Positions 16,267-25,040 of a stretch of 64,000 bases of DNA are shown piece after piece. A model generated the notes under the pieces. The model worked only from the letters and a program-made list of their open reading frames with translations. It was not told the origin of the DNA and made no database searches. Both the position numbers and the translations under genes were made by a program. Numbering within the stretch: the first letter of the stretch is position 1; each line of letters opens with the position of its first letter. The DNA comes from Pseudomonas sp. RGM2987. GTDB lineage: Bacteria > Pseudomonadota > Gammaproteobacteria > Pseudomonadales > Pseudomonadaceae. The stretch lies in assembly GCF_022952855.1 (NCBI RefSeq), contig NZ_JALJDX010000217.1, positions 82,569-146,568 on the forward strand, written 5' to 3'.

Positions 16267-17634
16267 ATGAGCCATAACGACAGACAAATCATTCTGGGTG
16301 CCTTCATTCCCAGCGCCGGTATCCAGGGTTCCAGTTGGCGTCACCCGACGGCGGCCAGCGACTCGTTCCGCGATTTCGAACACTATCGCGCGATCGCCGA
16401 AAAGCTCGAAGCCGCGCGTTTTCATGCGTTGTTCTTCAACGATACGGTGAATGTCGATCTCGATCCGCTGGCACTGGCCAACGGTCCCAACAGCGTGCGC
16501 TGGGACCCGTTGGTGCTGCTGCCCGCGCTGGCGCTGGCGACGCGGCATATCGGCCTGATCGCCACCGCCAGCACCACCTACAACGAACCGTTCAACATCG
16601 CCCGCAAGTTTGCCTCCATCGATCATCTGAGTGGGGGGCGCGTGGGCTGGAACCTGGTGACATCGCTGGGAGGCGGAGAAAACTTCAACCTCGACGCGCA
16701 CATCAAACATGCGGATCGCTATGAGCGCGCCGAGGAGTTCCACGATGTGGTCACGGGGCTCTGGGACTCTTGGGAGGACGATGCCTTTATTCAGGACAAA
16801 GCATCCGGTCGCTGGCTCGACGTCGACAAACTGCATGTGCTCAATCATCACGGCAAGTACTTCCAGGTCCAGGGCCCGCTGAACGCGGCTCGTCCGGTCC
16901 AGGGCTACCCGGTGATCGCCCAGGCCGGTTCGTCGGACTCGGGGAAAAGGTTGGCGGCAAGGGCGGGGGAGTTGATTTTCACCGCTCAACATACGGTCGA
17001 GCAGGGGCAGGCTTTCTATCGCGAAATCAAGCAAAGCGCCCAGCGTCTGGGGCGCAATCCCGAATACCTGAAAGTGCTGCCGGGGGTCTCCACGATAGTG
17101 GGTAAAACCCAGGCCGAGGCTCAGGCCAAATATGACCAGTTGCAGGAGCTGCAAGACCCGAAATCCTTCCTCAGTTCGATCTCGCGTTTTACCAGCCTGG
17201 GTTTCGATCTGTCCGAGTTGCCGTTCGACTCGCGGGTGCCGCTGCCGCCCGAGCAGTTCGACACCAACACCCACAAGAGCCGGCAGAAACTGGTGTTTGA
17301 CCTGATCCGCAGGGAACGTCCGACGGTGCGCGAGCTATTCAACAAACTCACCGCTGGCGGCCACCGTATCTTGATCGGCACCCCGCAAAGCATTGCCGAT
17401 GACTTTCAGGAGTGGTTCGAGAACGATGCCGCGGACGGGTTCAACGTGATGTTTTCCGGCTTGCAGCAAGGTATTGGCGATTTCGCCGATGGCGTGGTGC
17501 CGGAGTTGCAACGGCGCGGGTTGTTCCGTCGTGAGTATCAGGGCAAAACCTTGCGCGAAAACCTTGGTTTGCCTTACATCGCCAACCGCTACGCCGGCCA
17601 GAACCTGCAGTCGCTTAAAGAGGTTCAATCATGA
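16267..17634 (+). CDS. FMN-dependent monooxygenase, NtaA/SnaA/DszA family (paralogue 3)
   Basis: This 455-residue luciferase-like monooxygenase reads SHNDRQIILGAFIPSAGIQG at the start, with the family block IDHLSGGRVGWNLVTSLGGG. Further blocks are WEDDAFIQDKASGRWLDVDK, the barrel segment YPVIAQAGSSDSGKRLA and the tail RRGLFRREYQGKTLRENLG. It is embedded in the operon between the TonB receptor and a Dpp-type binding protein whose start overlaps its stop by four bases. It would oxidise the compound brought in by those two systems, using reduced FMN from an unlinked reductase. Confidence 0.9.
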   Translation: MSHNDRQIILGAFIPSAGIQGSSWRHPTAASDSFRDFEHYRAIAEKLEAARFHALFFNDTVNVDLDPLALANGPNSVRWDPLVLLPALALATRHIGLIATASTTYNEPFNIARKFASIDHLSGGRVGWNLVTSLGGGENFNLDAHIKHADRYERAEEFHDVVTGLWDSWEDDAFIQDKASGRWLDVDKLHVLNHHGKYFQVQGPLNAARPVQGYPVIAQAGSSDSGKRLAARAGELIFTAQHTVEQGQAFYREIKQSAQRLGRNPEYLKVLPGVSTIVGKTQAEAQAKYDQLQELQDPKSFLSSISRFTSLGFDLSELPFDSRVPLPPEQFDTNTHKSRQKLVFDLIRRERPTVRELFNKLTAGGHRILIGTPQSIADDFQEWFENDAADGFNVMFSGLQQGIGDFADGVVPELQRRGLFRREYQGKTLRENLGLPYIANRYAGQNLQSLKEVQS

Positions 17635-19223
17635 GTGAGCGGATCCGTTGGCGGCATCTCTCGGCGCCGTTGCTGGCGCTGTTGCTGGGGGCTTGTGGTG
17701 ATCCGCAGGGCAGCGTGACCAGCGCGGTGGCATCCAAACCGCAGAACGGTGGCACGCTGCGGGTCGCGCTGGAGGGTGATCCGCAATGCGTCGATCCACA
17801 GCAGGCCGGGAACAACACGGCGCTCAATGTCGGACGGCAATTGGTCGATTCGTTGACCGATCAGGACCCGCTCAACGGCGCGATCGTGCCGTGGCTGGCG
17901 CAACGCTGGGAAGTCGATGCCGATTCTCGACGTTTCACCTTTGTCCTGCGCGAGGGAGCCACTTTCAGTGACGGCACAGCGGTTGACGCGGCGGCGGTCA
18001 AGGCGAATTTCGAAGGCGTGGTCGCCCTCGGCGCGCGCTCGATCCTTGGCTCGACCTACCTGGCAGGTCTCAAGCGCATCGAGACGCCGGACAGTCACAC
18101 CGTGGTGGTCGAGTTCGAGCAGCCCAACGCGCAGTTTCTTCAGGCGACCTCGACCATGACGTTGGGCTTGCTGTCCAAAGCGACCCTTGGCCTGGCAGCC
18201 GGAGAGCGTTGCCAGGGCCAGTTGATTGGCTCGGGACCGTTTGTGCTGAAATCCTTCGTGCACAACCAGAGCGTGTCGCTGCAACGGCGCGAGGATTACA
18301 GCTGGGCTTCGTCGCTGGCGGCGCACAGCGGCAAAGCCCGGCTCGACGGCATCGAATTCCTGATCATTCCCGAGTCGGGCGTGCGCCTGGGTAGCCTGGC
18401 GTCGGGCCAGATCGACGTGAACACCGGGGTTGCGCCGCAAGATGAGCAAAGCATCGCCAGCCAGGGCCTGGTGCTGTTGACCCGGGCCAATCCCGGTGTG
18501 GTGTACAACCTGGCACTGAATGAGTCGACGCCGCTGTTTGCCGATATCAAGGTGCGTCAGGCGCTGAGCAAGGCGATCGATCGGGCGGAACTGCAAAGCA
18601 TCATTTCCCGCTACCAGAAACCAGCCAGTGCCCTGATCGCCAGCAGCACGCCGTTCTATCGGGATTTTTCGGCTTTGCTGACCTATGACCCGGAGGCAGC
18701 CCGGCGCCTGCTCGATGAAGCCGGTTGGCAGCCGGGGGCAGACGGGATTCGCAGCAAAGACGGCCAGCGCTTGTCGTTTCGTCTCGATTACTGGCAGCCG
18801 ACGCCGATTCTCGAACTGGTCCAGCAACAGTTGAAACGGGTGGGAATCGACTTGCGCCTGAACAAATCGACGTTAAGCCAGGTGACTGCGCTACAGGCCA
18901 GCGGCGATTTCAGCCTGCGCTTTCTCAACCTGACGCGCGCCGATCCGGATGTGCTGCGCACGTTGTTCGATGCTGCCGGCTACAACATCAACCAGCGCCA
19001 GAGCGGTGAAGTGGACCGACTGTTGCGCGAGTCCGCCGAGACCCTCGACCGTGATAAACGCCAGACCTTGATCGATCAGGCCAGCGAATGGCTGCTGCGC
19101 GACGGGCATGCGATTGCGCTGATTGAACTGGCCACCGTCATGGCCCACGGCAAAACGGTGCAAGGCCTGCATTACGAAGCCTCTTCGCGGTTGCAGTTCT
19201 TCGACACATGGTTGCAGCCATGA
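17631..19223 (+). CDS. Family 5 (DppA/OppA-type) ABC substrate-binding lipoprotein
   Basis: The 530-residue protein carries a lipoprotein signal, LSAPLLALLLGACG, with the lipidated cysteine at about residue 23. The SBP family 5 fold follows: GGTLRVALEGDPQCVDPQQ, FTFVLREGATFSDGTAVDAAAVKANFE and KVRQALSKAIDRAEL. Family 5 proteins bind peptides, nickel chelates, opines, glutathione and other bulky solutes. The gene overlaps the upstream monooxygenase by four bases and is followed by two permeases and a double ATPase, so the importer is complete. The ligand is unknown; an organosulfur compound fits the neighbours. Confidence 0.92.
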   Translation: MSERIRWRHLSAPLLALLLGACGDPQGSVTSAVASKPQNGGTLRVALEGDPQCVDPQQAGNNTALNVGRQLVDSLTDQDPLNGAIVPWLAQRWEVDADSRRFTFVLREGATFSDGTAVDAAAVKANFEGVVALGARSILGSTYLAGLKRIETPDSHTVVVEFEQPNAQFLQATSTMTLGLLSKATLGLAAGERCQGQLIGSGPFVLKSFVHNQSVSLQRREDYSWASSLAAHSGKARLDGIEFLIIPESGVRLGSLASGQIDVNTGVAPQDEQSIASQGLVLLTRANPGVVYNLALNESTPLFADIKVRQALSKAIDRAELQSIISRYQKPASALIASSTPFYRDFSALLTYDPEAARRLLDEAGWQPGADGIRSKDGQRLSFRLDYWQPTPILELVQQQLKRVGIDLRLNKSTLSQVTALQASGDFSLRFLNLTRADPDVLRTLFDAAGYNINQRQSGEVDRLLRESAETLDRDKRQTLIDQASEWLLRDGHAIALIELATVMAHGKTVQGLHYEASSRLQFFDTWLQP

Positions 19224-19233
19224 GGATCGGGCG

Positions 19234-20244
19234 ATGAGTGATGCTTCAGTGGTAGCGGACCCGGCCACCGCACGGCGCCGCAGTCCGGGTATCGGGCACT
19301 ATCTGCTGGCCCGCGCCTGGCAGGCGTTGTTGGTGCTGTGGGCAGCGTTCAGTTTGTCGTTCCTGATTCTCTATGCGCTGCCTAGCGATCCGGTGAGCAT
19401 CATGCTCAATCAGAGTGGCGAGCAGAGCACGGTCAATCAGGCGCAGGTCAATGCGCTGCGTGCGCAGTATCACCTCGATGAACCCTTGGCGGTGCAGTAC
19501 GGGATTGCCCTGTGGCGAGCGGTGCAGCTGGATTTCGGTCACTCGATCCAGAGTGGCCAGCCAGTTTCCCGGTCATTGGCCGACGCGTTGCCGGCGACAG
19601 CTGCGCTGACCTTTCTGGCACTGACGGTGGCCTTGGTGGCAGGCGTCGGCCTGGCCTTGGGCGCCAGCCTGACGCGCCGTGCCTGGTTGCGCAATCTGCT
19701 GCTGGGGTTGCCGGCGGTGGCTGTGTCATTGCCGACCTTTTGGGTCGGGTTGCTGCTGTTGCAATGGTTTTCTTTCGGCTGGCACTGGTTCCCGGCGATG
19801 GGCAACCGGGGACTGGCCTCGCTGGTGCTGCCGGCCCTGACACTGGCCATTCCCACCAGCGCAGTGATCGCCCAGGTGCTGGCGCGGTCACTGGCTGCGA
19901 CCTGGCGCCAGCCTTTCGTTGAAGCATTGCGAGCCAAGGGGCTGGGCCCGGTGCGTTTGCTGCTGGTGCATGTGCTGCACAACGCGGTGATTCCCATTTT
20001 GAGTGTGTCCGGGGTGATCGTCGGTTCGCTGCTGGCGGGTTCGGTGGTGACGGAAACCGTGTTCTCCCGTGACGGCGTCGGACGCCTGGCACAAGCGGCG
20101 GTCAGCAGTCAGGACATCCCCATGGTGCAGGGCGTGGTGCTGTTGGCGGCGCTGATCTTCATCGTCGTCAATTTGCTGGTCGATCTGTTGTATCCGCTGC
20201 TTGATCCGCGTATCCGCGCCAACGCCACGGGAGCCAGAAAATGA
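19234..20244 (+). CDS. ABC transporter permease, DppB type
   Basis: The 336-residue inner-membrane protein has the DppB pattern: a first helix followed by a large periplasmic loop (ALPSDPVSIMLNQSG, where DppB proteins usually have PGDP), then five helices. The EAA loop is FVEALRAKGLGPVRLLLVHVLHNA, and the C-terminal part has VVTETVFSRDGVGRL and LLYPLLDPRIR. The ATG at 19234 follows GAGGATCGGGCG and is preferred to an upstream in-frame ATG inside the binding-protein gene. It overlaps the next permease by four bases. Confidence 0.93.
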   Translation: MSDASVVADPATARRRSPGIGHYLLARAWQALLVLWAAFSLSFLILYALPSDPVSIMLNQSGEQSTVNQAQVNALRAQYHLDEPLAVQYGIALWRAVQLDFGHSIQSGQPVSRSLADALPATAALTFLALTVALVAGVGLALGASLTRRAWLRNLLLGLPAVAVSLPTFWVGLLLLQWFSFGWHWFPAMGNRGLASLVLPALTLAIPTSAVIAQVLARSLAATWRQPFVEALRAKGLGPVRLLLVHVLHNAVIPILSVSGVIVGSLLAGSVVTETVFSRDGVGRLAQAAVSSQDIPMVQGVVLLAALIFIVVNLLVDLLYPLLDPRIRANATGARK

Positions 20245-21128
20245 GTGGTGGTTTGATTGATGTGTTGCCCACGGCACGCCGGACGCGCTGGCGCTCGGGC
20301 TGGCCGGCAACGCTGCTGCGGGTTCTGCGCCGGCGACCGCTGTTGCCGCTGGGGCTGTTGGTGTTGCTCCTGGTCTTGAGTTGGGCACTCTGGCCGCACC
20401 TGTTCAGCCACTTCGATCCCTTGCTCGGCGTTCCTGCCAACGCGTTGCAGGGACCGTCCCTGGCGCACTGGTTTGGCACCGATCATTTGGGGCGCGACCT
20501 CTACAGCCGCACGGTGTACGGCGCGGCGCTGTCGTTGCAGGCGACGCTGCTGGCGGTGGTGATCGCCTTGTTCAGTGGCACCGTGCTCGGTGTACTGGCG
20601 GGATTTTTTGGCGGGTGGATCGACGCTGCGTTGATGCGCCTGGTGGAAATCCTGATGGCGATTCCAGCGTTGCTGCTGGCCATGGCGGTGATCACGGTGC
20701 TGGGTTTTGGCACCTTGAATATTGCCCTGGCGGTCGGGTTGTCGTCCGTCGCAACGTTCGCGCGCCTGGTCAGGGGCGAAGTGCTGCGCTGGAACGCCAG
20801 CACCTTTGTCGAAGCCGCGTCAGCCTGCGGTGTCGGGCCGTGGACCATCATCCTCAGGCACATCCTGCCGCACGCGACCGCACCGGTGCTGGCATTGGCT
20901 GCCCTGGAATTTGGCAGCGCCGTGTTGGCGGTGTCGGCCTTGAGTTTTCTCGGGTTCGGCGCACCGCCACCGCAGCCGGAGTGGGGCTTGCTGGTGTCCG
21001 AAGGACGCAACTACATGGTATCCGCCTGGTGGTACACCAGTTTGCCCGGGCTGGTGGTGGCGGCGGTGGTGGTGTCGGCCAACCAATTGGCCAGGACGTT
21101 ACAGGATGAACAGGGAGCACGTGGATGA
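20241..21128 (+). CDS. ABC transporter permease, DppC type
   Basis: The 295-residue protein is the second permease of the Dpp-type importer. After the first helix (LLPLGLLVLLLVLSWALW) it shows HWFGTDHLGRDLYSRTVYGA, diagnostic of DppC/OppC, and the coupling loop FVEAASACGVGPWTIILRHILPH. The tail QPEWGLLVSEGRNYM and WWYTSLPGLVV is also standard. Start and stop overlap the neighbouring genes by four bases each, indicating coupled translation. Confidence 0.94.
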   Translation: MSGGLIDVLPTARRTRWRSGWPATLLRVLRRRPLLPLGLLVLLLVLSWALWPHLFSHFDPLLGVPANALQGPSLAHWFGTDHLGRDLYSRTVYGAALSLQATLLAVVIALFSGTVLGVLAGFFGGWIDAALMRLVEILMAIPALLLAMAVITVLGFGTLNIALAVGLSSVATFARLVRGEVLRWNASTFVEAASACGVGPWTIILRHILPHATAPVLALAALEFGSAVLAVSALSFLGFGAPPPQPEWGLLVSEGRNYMVSAWWYTSLPGLVVAAVVVSANQLARTLQDEQGARG

Positions 21129-22786
21129 ATCGGCAACAGGAACCTTTGTTGGAGGTGCGCCATCTGTGCATCGCTTATCAGGGCCGCGAAGGGCGGACCG
21201 AAGGCGTGGCGGGCATCGATTTCCAACTGCAGGCCGGCGAAATACTGGCGATTGTCGGCGAGTCCGGCTCGGGCAAATCGACCACGGCCGCAGCGCTGGT
21301 GGGTTTGCTGGCCGCCAACGCACGGATCGAGGCGGGCAGCATTCGCCTGGCGGGTCAGGAGTTGACGCAGGCCAGTGAGCGCCAGTGGCAATCGATTCGC
21401 GGGCGCCGCATTGGCTTCGTCCCCCAGGACCCCGGGTTATCACTCGATCCGGTCAAGCGTATCGGCAGCCAATTGATTGAAGCCCTGACCCTGCACGGTG
21501 TGCCGAAAGCGCTGGCCCGCCAGCGCAGCCTGGAGTTGCTGCGCGAGGTTGGTCTGGCGGAGGTCGAGCGGATTGCGCGCAGCTATCCCCATCAGTTATC
21601 GGGGGGCATGCGTCAGCGGGTGCTGATTGCCATCGCCCTGGCCAACGATCCGCCTCTGATTATCGCGGATGAGCCCACCAGTGCGCTGGATGTCGGCGTG
21701 CAGCGCCAGATTCTCGACCGTTTGCAAGCATTGGCCCTTGAACGCAGAACCGCGGTGTTGCTGATTACCCATGATCTTGGGGTGGCGCTGGATCGCGCCG
21801 ATCGGCTGTTGGTGATGCACCAGGGGCGAATCGTCGAGGCCGGCGATGCGCGGCGGATTTTCCAGGCGCCGCAACACGCCTACACGCAACAGCTGCTTAA
21901 CGCCGCACCGAGCCTGAGCGTGCAACAACCGCGGGCGCCGGCAGCATTGCCGCCGGTTGCTGGCAAGTCCGCCACGCTCCTGGTGGCGAAGGACCTCAGC
22001 AAAAACTTCTCCACCTGGGGCCCTGGGCCAGCGGCGGTCGATGGGGTGTCCTTTCATTTGCCCCGACACGGCACCACCAGCCTGGTGGGCGAGTCGGGTT
22101 CGGGCAAGTCCACCACCGCGCGGTTGATTCTCGGTCTTGAGCGACCCGATACAGGGAGTGTGGTGTTCGATGGTCAGGAGATCAGCAAGGTTTCACAGCG
22201 CGAATGGCTGGCCCTGCGCCGACGGATCCAGGTGGTCTATCAGAACCCCTATGCGTCGCTCAATCCGCGTTTGAGCCTGGAGCAGATCATCTGCGAGCCG
22301 CTGCAAGCCTTTGCGGTAGGGGACGCGGCCTGGCGTCGGCAACGGGCGGCGACCCTGCTGGAGCAGGTCGAGCTGCCAGCGCGGTTGCTTGGAAGTCGTC
22401 CCACCGAATTGTCCGGGGGCCAGCGTCAACGTGTAGCGATCGCCCGGGCGCTGGGGCTGGAACCGGAACTGCTGGTGCTCGATGAGCCGTTGTCGGCATT
22501 GGATGCTTCGGTTCAGGGGCAGATTCTGAAGTTGTTGGGGGAACTGCAGGCGCGCCTTGGTCTGAGTTATCTGTTTATCTCTCATGATCTGGCGGTGGTT
22601 CGGCAGATTTCGGATCAGGTGGTTGTGATGCAGGCGGGCCGGGTGGTGGAGCAGGGGGCCTGTGAGCAGATCTTTCAGGCGCCTTCCAGTGACTACACGC
22701 GCAGTCTGTTGGCGGATATTCCGGGCCGGCGCCATAGCCTCGAGGCCTCTGGCCGCACCTTCGCACTCGCCGCCGCAGGGGCATGA
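21125..22786 (+). CDS. Dual ATP-binding ABC protein (DppD-DppF fusion type)
   Basis: The 553-residue protein contains two complete nucleotide-binding domains. The first has Walker A GESGSGKSTT (about residues 50-59), signature LSGGMRQRVLIAIAL and Walker B LIIADEPTSALD. The second has GESGSGKSTT (about 321-330), LSGGQRQRVAIARAL and LLVLDEPLSALD. Both belong to the oligopeptide/dipeptide/nickel group. The fusion replaces the two separate ATPases of DppDF and energises the two permeases just upstream. It is the last gene of the operon that starts at 11999. Confidence 0.94.
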   Translation: MNRQQEPLLEVRHLCIAYQGREGRTEGVAGIDFQLQAGEILAIVGESGSGKSTTAAALVGLLAANARIEAGSIRLAGQELTQASERQWQSIRGRRIGFVPQDPGLSLDPVKRIGSQLIEALTLHGVPKALARQRSLELLREVGLAEVERIARSYPHQLSGGMRQRVLIAIALANDPPLIIADEPTSALDVGVQRQILDRLQALALERRTAVLLITHDLGVALDRADRLLVMHQGRIVEAGDARRIFQAPQHAYTQQLLNAAPSLSVQQPRAPAALPPVAGKSATLLVAKDLSKNFSTWGPGPAAVDGVSFHLPRHGTTSLVGESGSGKSTTARLILGLERPDTGSVVFDGQEISKVSQREWLALRRRIQVVYQNPYASLNPRLSLEQIICEPLQAFAVGDAAWRRQRAATLLEQVELPARLLGSRPTELSGGQRQRVAIARALGLEPELLVLDEPLSALDASVQGQILKLLGELQARLGLSYLFISHDLAVVRQISDQVVVMQAGRVVEQGACEQIFQAPSSDYTRSLLADIPGRRHSLEASGRTFALAAAGA

Positions 22787-22840
22787 ACGGCGGTTGGCCT
22801 GGGTCGCAGCCTGCGATCTCTTGACCTGTTTCTCGAACAA

Positions 22841-22930
22841 TCAGAACGAGTACTGCCACCGCATGTAGTAATAGCCGCCTGTGAAACCGAACGGTAAATA
22901 ACTGCCCCAGTTATCGCCAATACGCCCGGC
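22841..22930 (-). pseudogene. 3' end of a lost outer-membrane porin gene
   Basis: Read on the minus strand from about 22930 to the stop at 22841-22843, the sequence gives IGDNWGSYLPFG followed by FTGGYYYMRWQYSF. This is a typical last beta-strand pair of an outer-membrane barrel ending in phenylalanine. Upstream of this the frame becomes unrelated sequence (RRYRRPH) and no start or body of a porin is present. About 30 codons survive. It may be the scar left when the monooxygenase gene at 23101, or the preceding operon, came in beside it. The exact porin family is uncertain. Confidence 0.55.
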
Positions 22931-23100
22931 ATCCGAGCAATGCGGCCGCCGATACCTTCGGAAAAGAAGGCTTAAGCTAATTCGAAAAAGATATTTATTT
23001 CTATTTTTTAAGATCGATTAGCTTTATGTCTCACGGAAGTGCTGCGGTTCGCGCGCGGCGCAATCCTGCAGTTGCAGGCGGTAGGATTACAGGAACCACG

Positions 23101-24474
23101 ATGTCCGATCCAAAACCTCTTTTGTTTGCGCTCTATGAGCAAGCCAGTGTGGGCTGTGGTGGTGCGCCAAGCCTCTGGACGCACCCCGCTGACGAACGAC
23201 TGGCTATCAATTCTCTGGGCTATTGGTCGAATCTGGCTCGCATTGCCGACCAGGCTCACCTCGACATGCTTTTTTTCGGTGACGTCCTGGGCTTCTACGA
23301 TGTTTTTGGTGGTAACGCCGATGCGGCGATGAAATGGGCGGTGGAAGCACCGGCCAATGACCCGCTGATGATCATTCCTGCATTGGCGGCCGTGACGGAC
23401 AACCTGGCCTTTGGCGTCACCGTGACCACCAGCTACGAACATCCCTTTACCCATGCTCGACGCTTCAGCACGCTGGATCACCTCACCAATGGCCGGGTGG
23501 GCTGGAACATCGTCACCTCGTACCTGTCCAGCGCCGCCCGCAACTTCGGCCTGGAGCAGATGATCAAGCACGATGATCGCTACGAGCGCGCTGAAGAGTT
23601 TCTCGATGTGGTCTACAAACTCTGGGAAGGCAGTTGGGCCAACGACGCCGTGGTCGCGGACAAGGCTCGCCAACTTTACGCGCGGGGTGATCGTGTGCGG
23701 CCAATCAACCACGTAGGTGAGCATTACCGTGTGGCGGGGCCGCACTTGACCTCGCCATCACCCCAGCGCACACCTGTCCTGATCCAGGCCGGCTGGTCAG
23801 GGCGTGGCCGGGCATTCGCGGCCAAGCACGCTGAACTGATCTTCATCGCCAAATCCAACCCATTGGAAATTCGTCAGGGGCTGCAAGAAATCTGGGCCCA
23901 AGCCCAGGCACGTGGCCGTCAGCCTGGGGATGTGAAGTCTCTAACGGTGCTGCGTATCGTCACGGCCAGGACCGAGAACGAAGCTCAGCGCAAATATGAT
24001 GAGCTGCAAAGCAACTATCACTTTCAGGCACAATTGGTGAGCTACGCTGGCGACACCGGTATCGATATCAGCCGCTACGCTGACAGTGACGCGCTTTCGA
24101 CCCACACCGAAGGCATGACCTCCTACGTGATGCGTCCTGATGGAAGTGGCAAGCCGTTGACCGCGGGCGACGTCAAGCAGCGCTTTGCCAACGTAACCCG
24201 AGGCAGCGATCTGATCCTCGTAGGCACCCCGCAACAGGTGGCCGAGCGCATTGAGGAGCACGCACGCATCTCAGGCACCAGCGGCTACATGCTCAACCCG
24301 TTGATCAGCCCTGGCAGTCTTGAAGACTTCGTCGAGCTGGTCATCCCTGAACTGCAAAAACGTGGCCTATACCGATCCCAACCGCAAGGCGGTACCTTCC
24401 GTTCGCGGTTACGGGCTGACGGTTCGAGCCATTTGCCCGCGTCAGCTTATGGCGCTTCGTTCCGTTTCGACTGA
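23101..24474 (+). CDS. FMN-dependent monooxygenase, NtaA/SnaA/DszA family (paralogue 4)
   Basis: This 457-residue luciferase-like monooxygenase starts MSDPKPLLFALYEQASVG and reads STLDHLTNGRVGWNIVTSYL in the family block. TPVLIQAGWSGRGRAFAAKH is the barrel segment, and GYMLNPLISPGSLEDFVE the C-terminal one. It lacks the DDAF.QDK block shared by the copies at 10094 and 16267 and so represents another subgroup. AGGA lies six to eight bases before the ATG at 23101, which is chosen over the longer reading from 23026. The gene is monocistronic, behind an AT-rich upstream stretch (about 22975-23015) suitable for its own promoter. Confidence 0.9.
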   Translation: MSDPKPLLFALYEQASVGCGGAPSLWTHPADERLAINSLGYWSNLARIADQAHLDMLFFGDVLGFYDVFGGNADAAMKWAVEAPANDPLMIIPALAAVTDNLAFGVTVTTSYEHPFTHARRFSTLDHLTNGRVGWNIVTSYLSSAARNFGLEQMIKHDDRYERAEEFLDVVYKLWEGSWANDAVVADKARQLYARGDRVRPINHVGEHYRVAGPHLTSPSPQRTPVLIQAGWSGRGRAFAAKHAELIFIAKSNPLEIRQGLQEIWAQAQARGRQPGDVKSLTVLRIVTARTENEAQRKYDELQSNYHFQAQLVSYAGDTGIDISRYADSDALSTHTEGMTSYVMRPDGSGKPLTAGDVKQRFANVTRGSDLILVGTPQQVAERIEEHARISGTSGYMLNPLISPGSLEDFVELVIPELQKRGLYRSQPQGGTFRSRLRADGSSHLPASAYGASFRFD

Positions 24475-24653
24475 GCCCTCTAGAGGGGGGCGACTCGCTT
24501 ACCCTGCGGCCTATACGTATGGAAATCTGATGCACCCGCTAATCGATGACGCCCCGGACGCATTCACCGTGAGTACGTTCTGACCGATATGAATGAGATG
24601 TGACTAAATCCATAAAAAAAGTGCTAAGACACAAAATCAGGGAGTTACGCAAC

Positions 24654-24682
24654 TTGATAGCGCTGGGCGCTAATTCTATAAT
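24654..24682 (+). promoter_or_regulatory. Sigma-70 promoter with palindromic operator before hipBA
   Basis: TTGATA (24654-24659) and TATAAT (24677-24682) are separated by 17 bases, an almost ideal housekeeping promoter. Overlapping its spacer is the perfect inverted repeat TAGCGC-TGG-GCGCTA (24658-24672). This is the placement expected for autorepression by the HipB-like protein encoded 40 bases downstream. Binding itself is inference. Confidence 0.7.
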
Positions 24683-24722
24683 TTTGTGAACTAGCTGGCA
24701 CAGAATGGGCTGAGTACACATT

Positions 24723-25040
24723 ATGTTGGATTTAAGCTTCAGCAAGCCGAGTGAGGTCGTCAAGCGCCTCTGCAATCGCTTGCGCACAGAGCGTTTGGCG
24801 CTGGACATGACACAAGCCGACTTGGCCGGGCGTGCCGGCATCGGCACCAACACCGTGTCCAACCTTGAAGCCGGCCGCAATGTCGGATTCGAGAACGTCG
24901 TTCGGGTGGCGATGGCCCTTGGCCGAACCAAGGAGCTTGAAGGTCTGTTCCTGCCAAAGCTGGATAGCATTGAGGATATTCGGCGCTACGAAAACAGCGC
25001 TAATCGTCTTCGTACAAAGAGGAAGTCCGGCAATGCTTGA
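24723..25040 (+). CDS. hipB: HipB-like XRE-family antitoxin/regulator
   Basis: The 105-residue protein is a single helix-turn-helix domain of the XRE/Cro type: RLCNRLRTERLALDMTQADLAGRAGIGTNTVSNLEAGRNV covers the recognition helices at about residues 17-56. The following segment ENVVRVAMALGRTKELEGLFLP is typical of HipB-type and related partners of HipA kinases. A basic tail (RLRTKRKSGNA) ends the protein. It overlaps the hipA-like gene by eight bases (ATGCTTGA). It probably binds the palindrome in its own promoter and neutralises the kinase. Confidence 0.85.
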   Translation: MLDLSFSKPSEVVKRLCNRLRTERLALDMTQADLAGRAGIGTNTVSNLEAGRNVGFENVVRVAMALGRTKELEGLFLPKLDSIEDIRRYENSANRLRTKRKSGNA

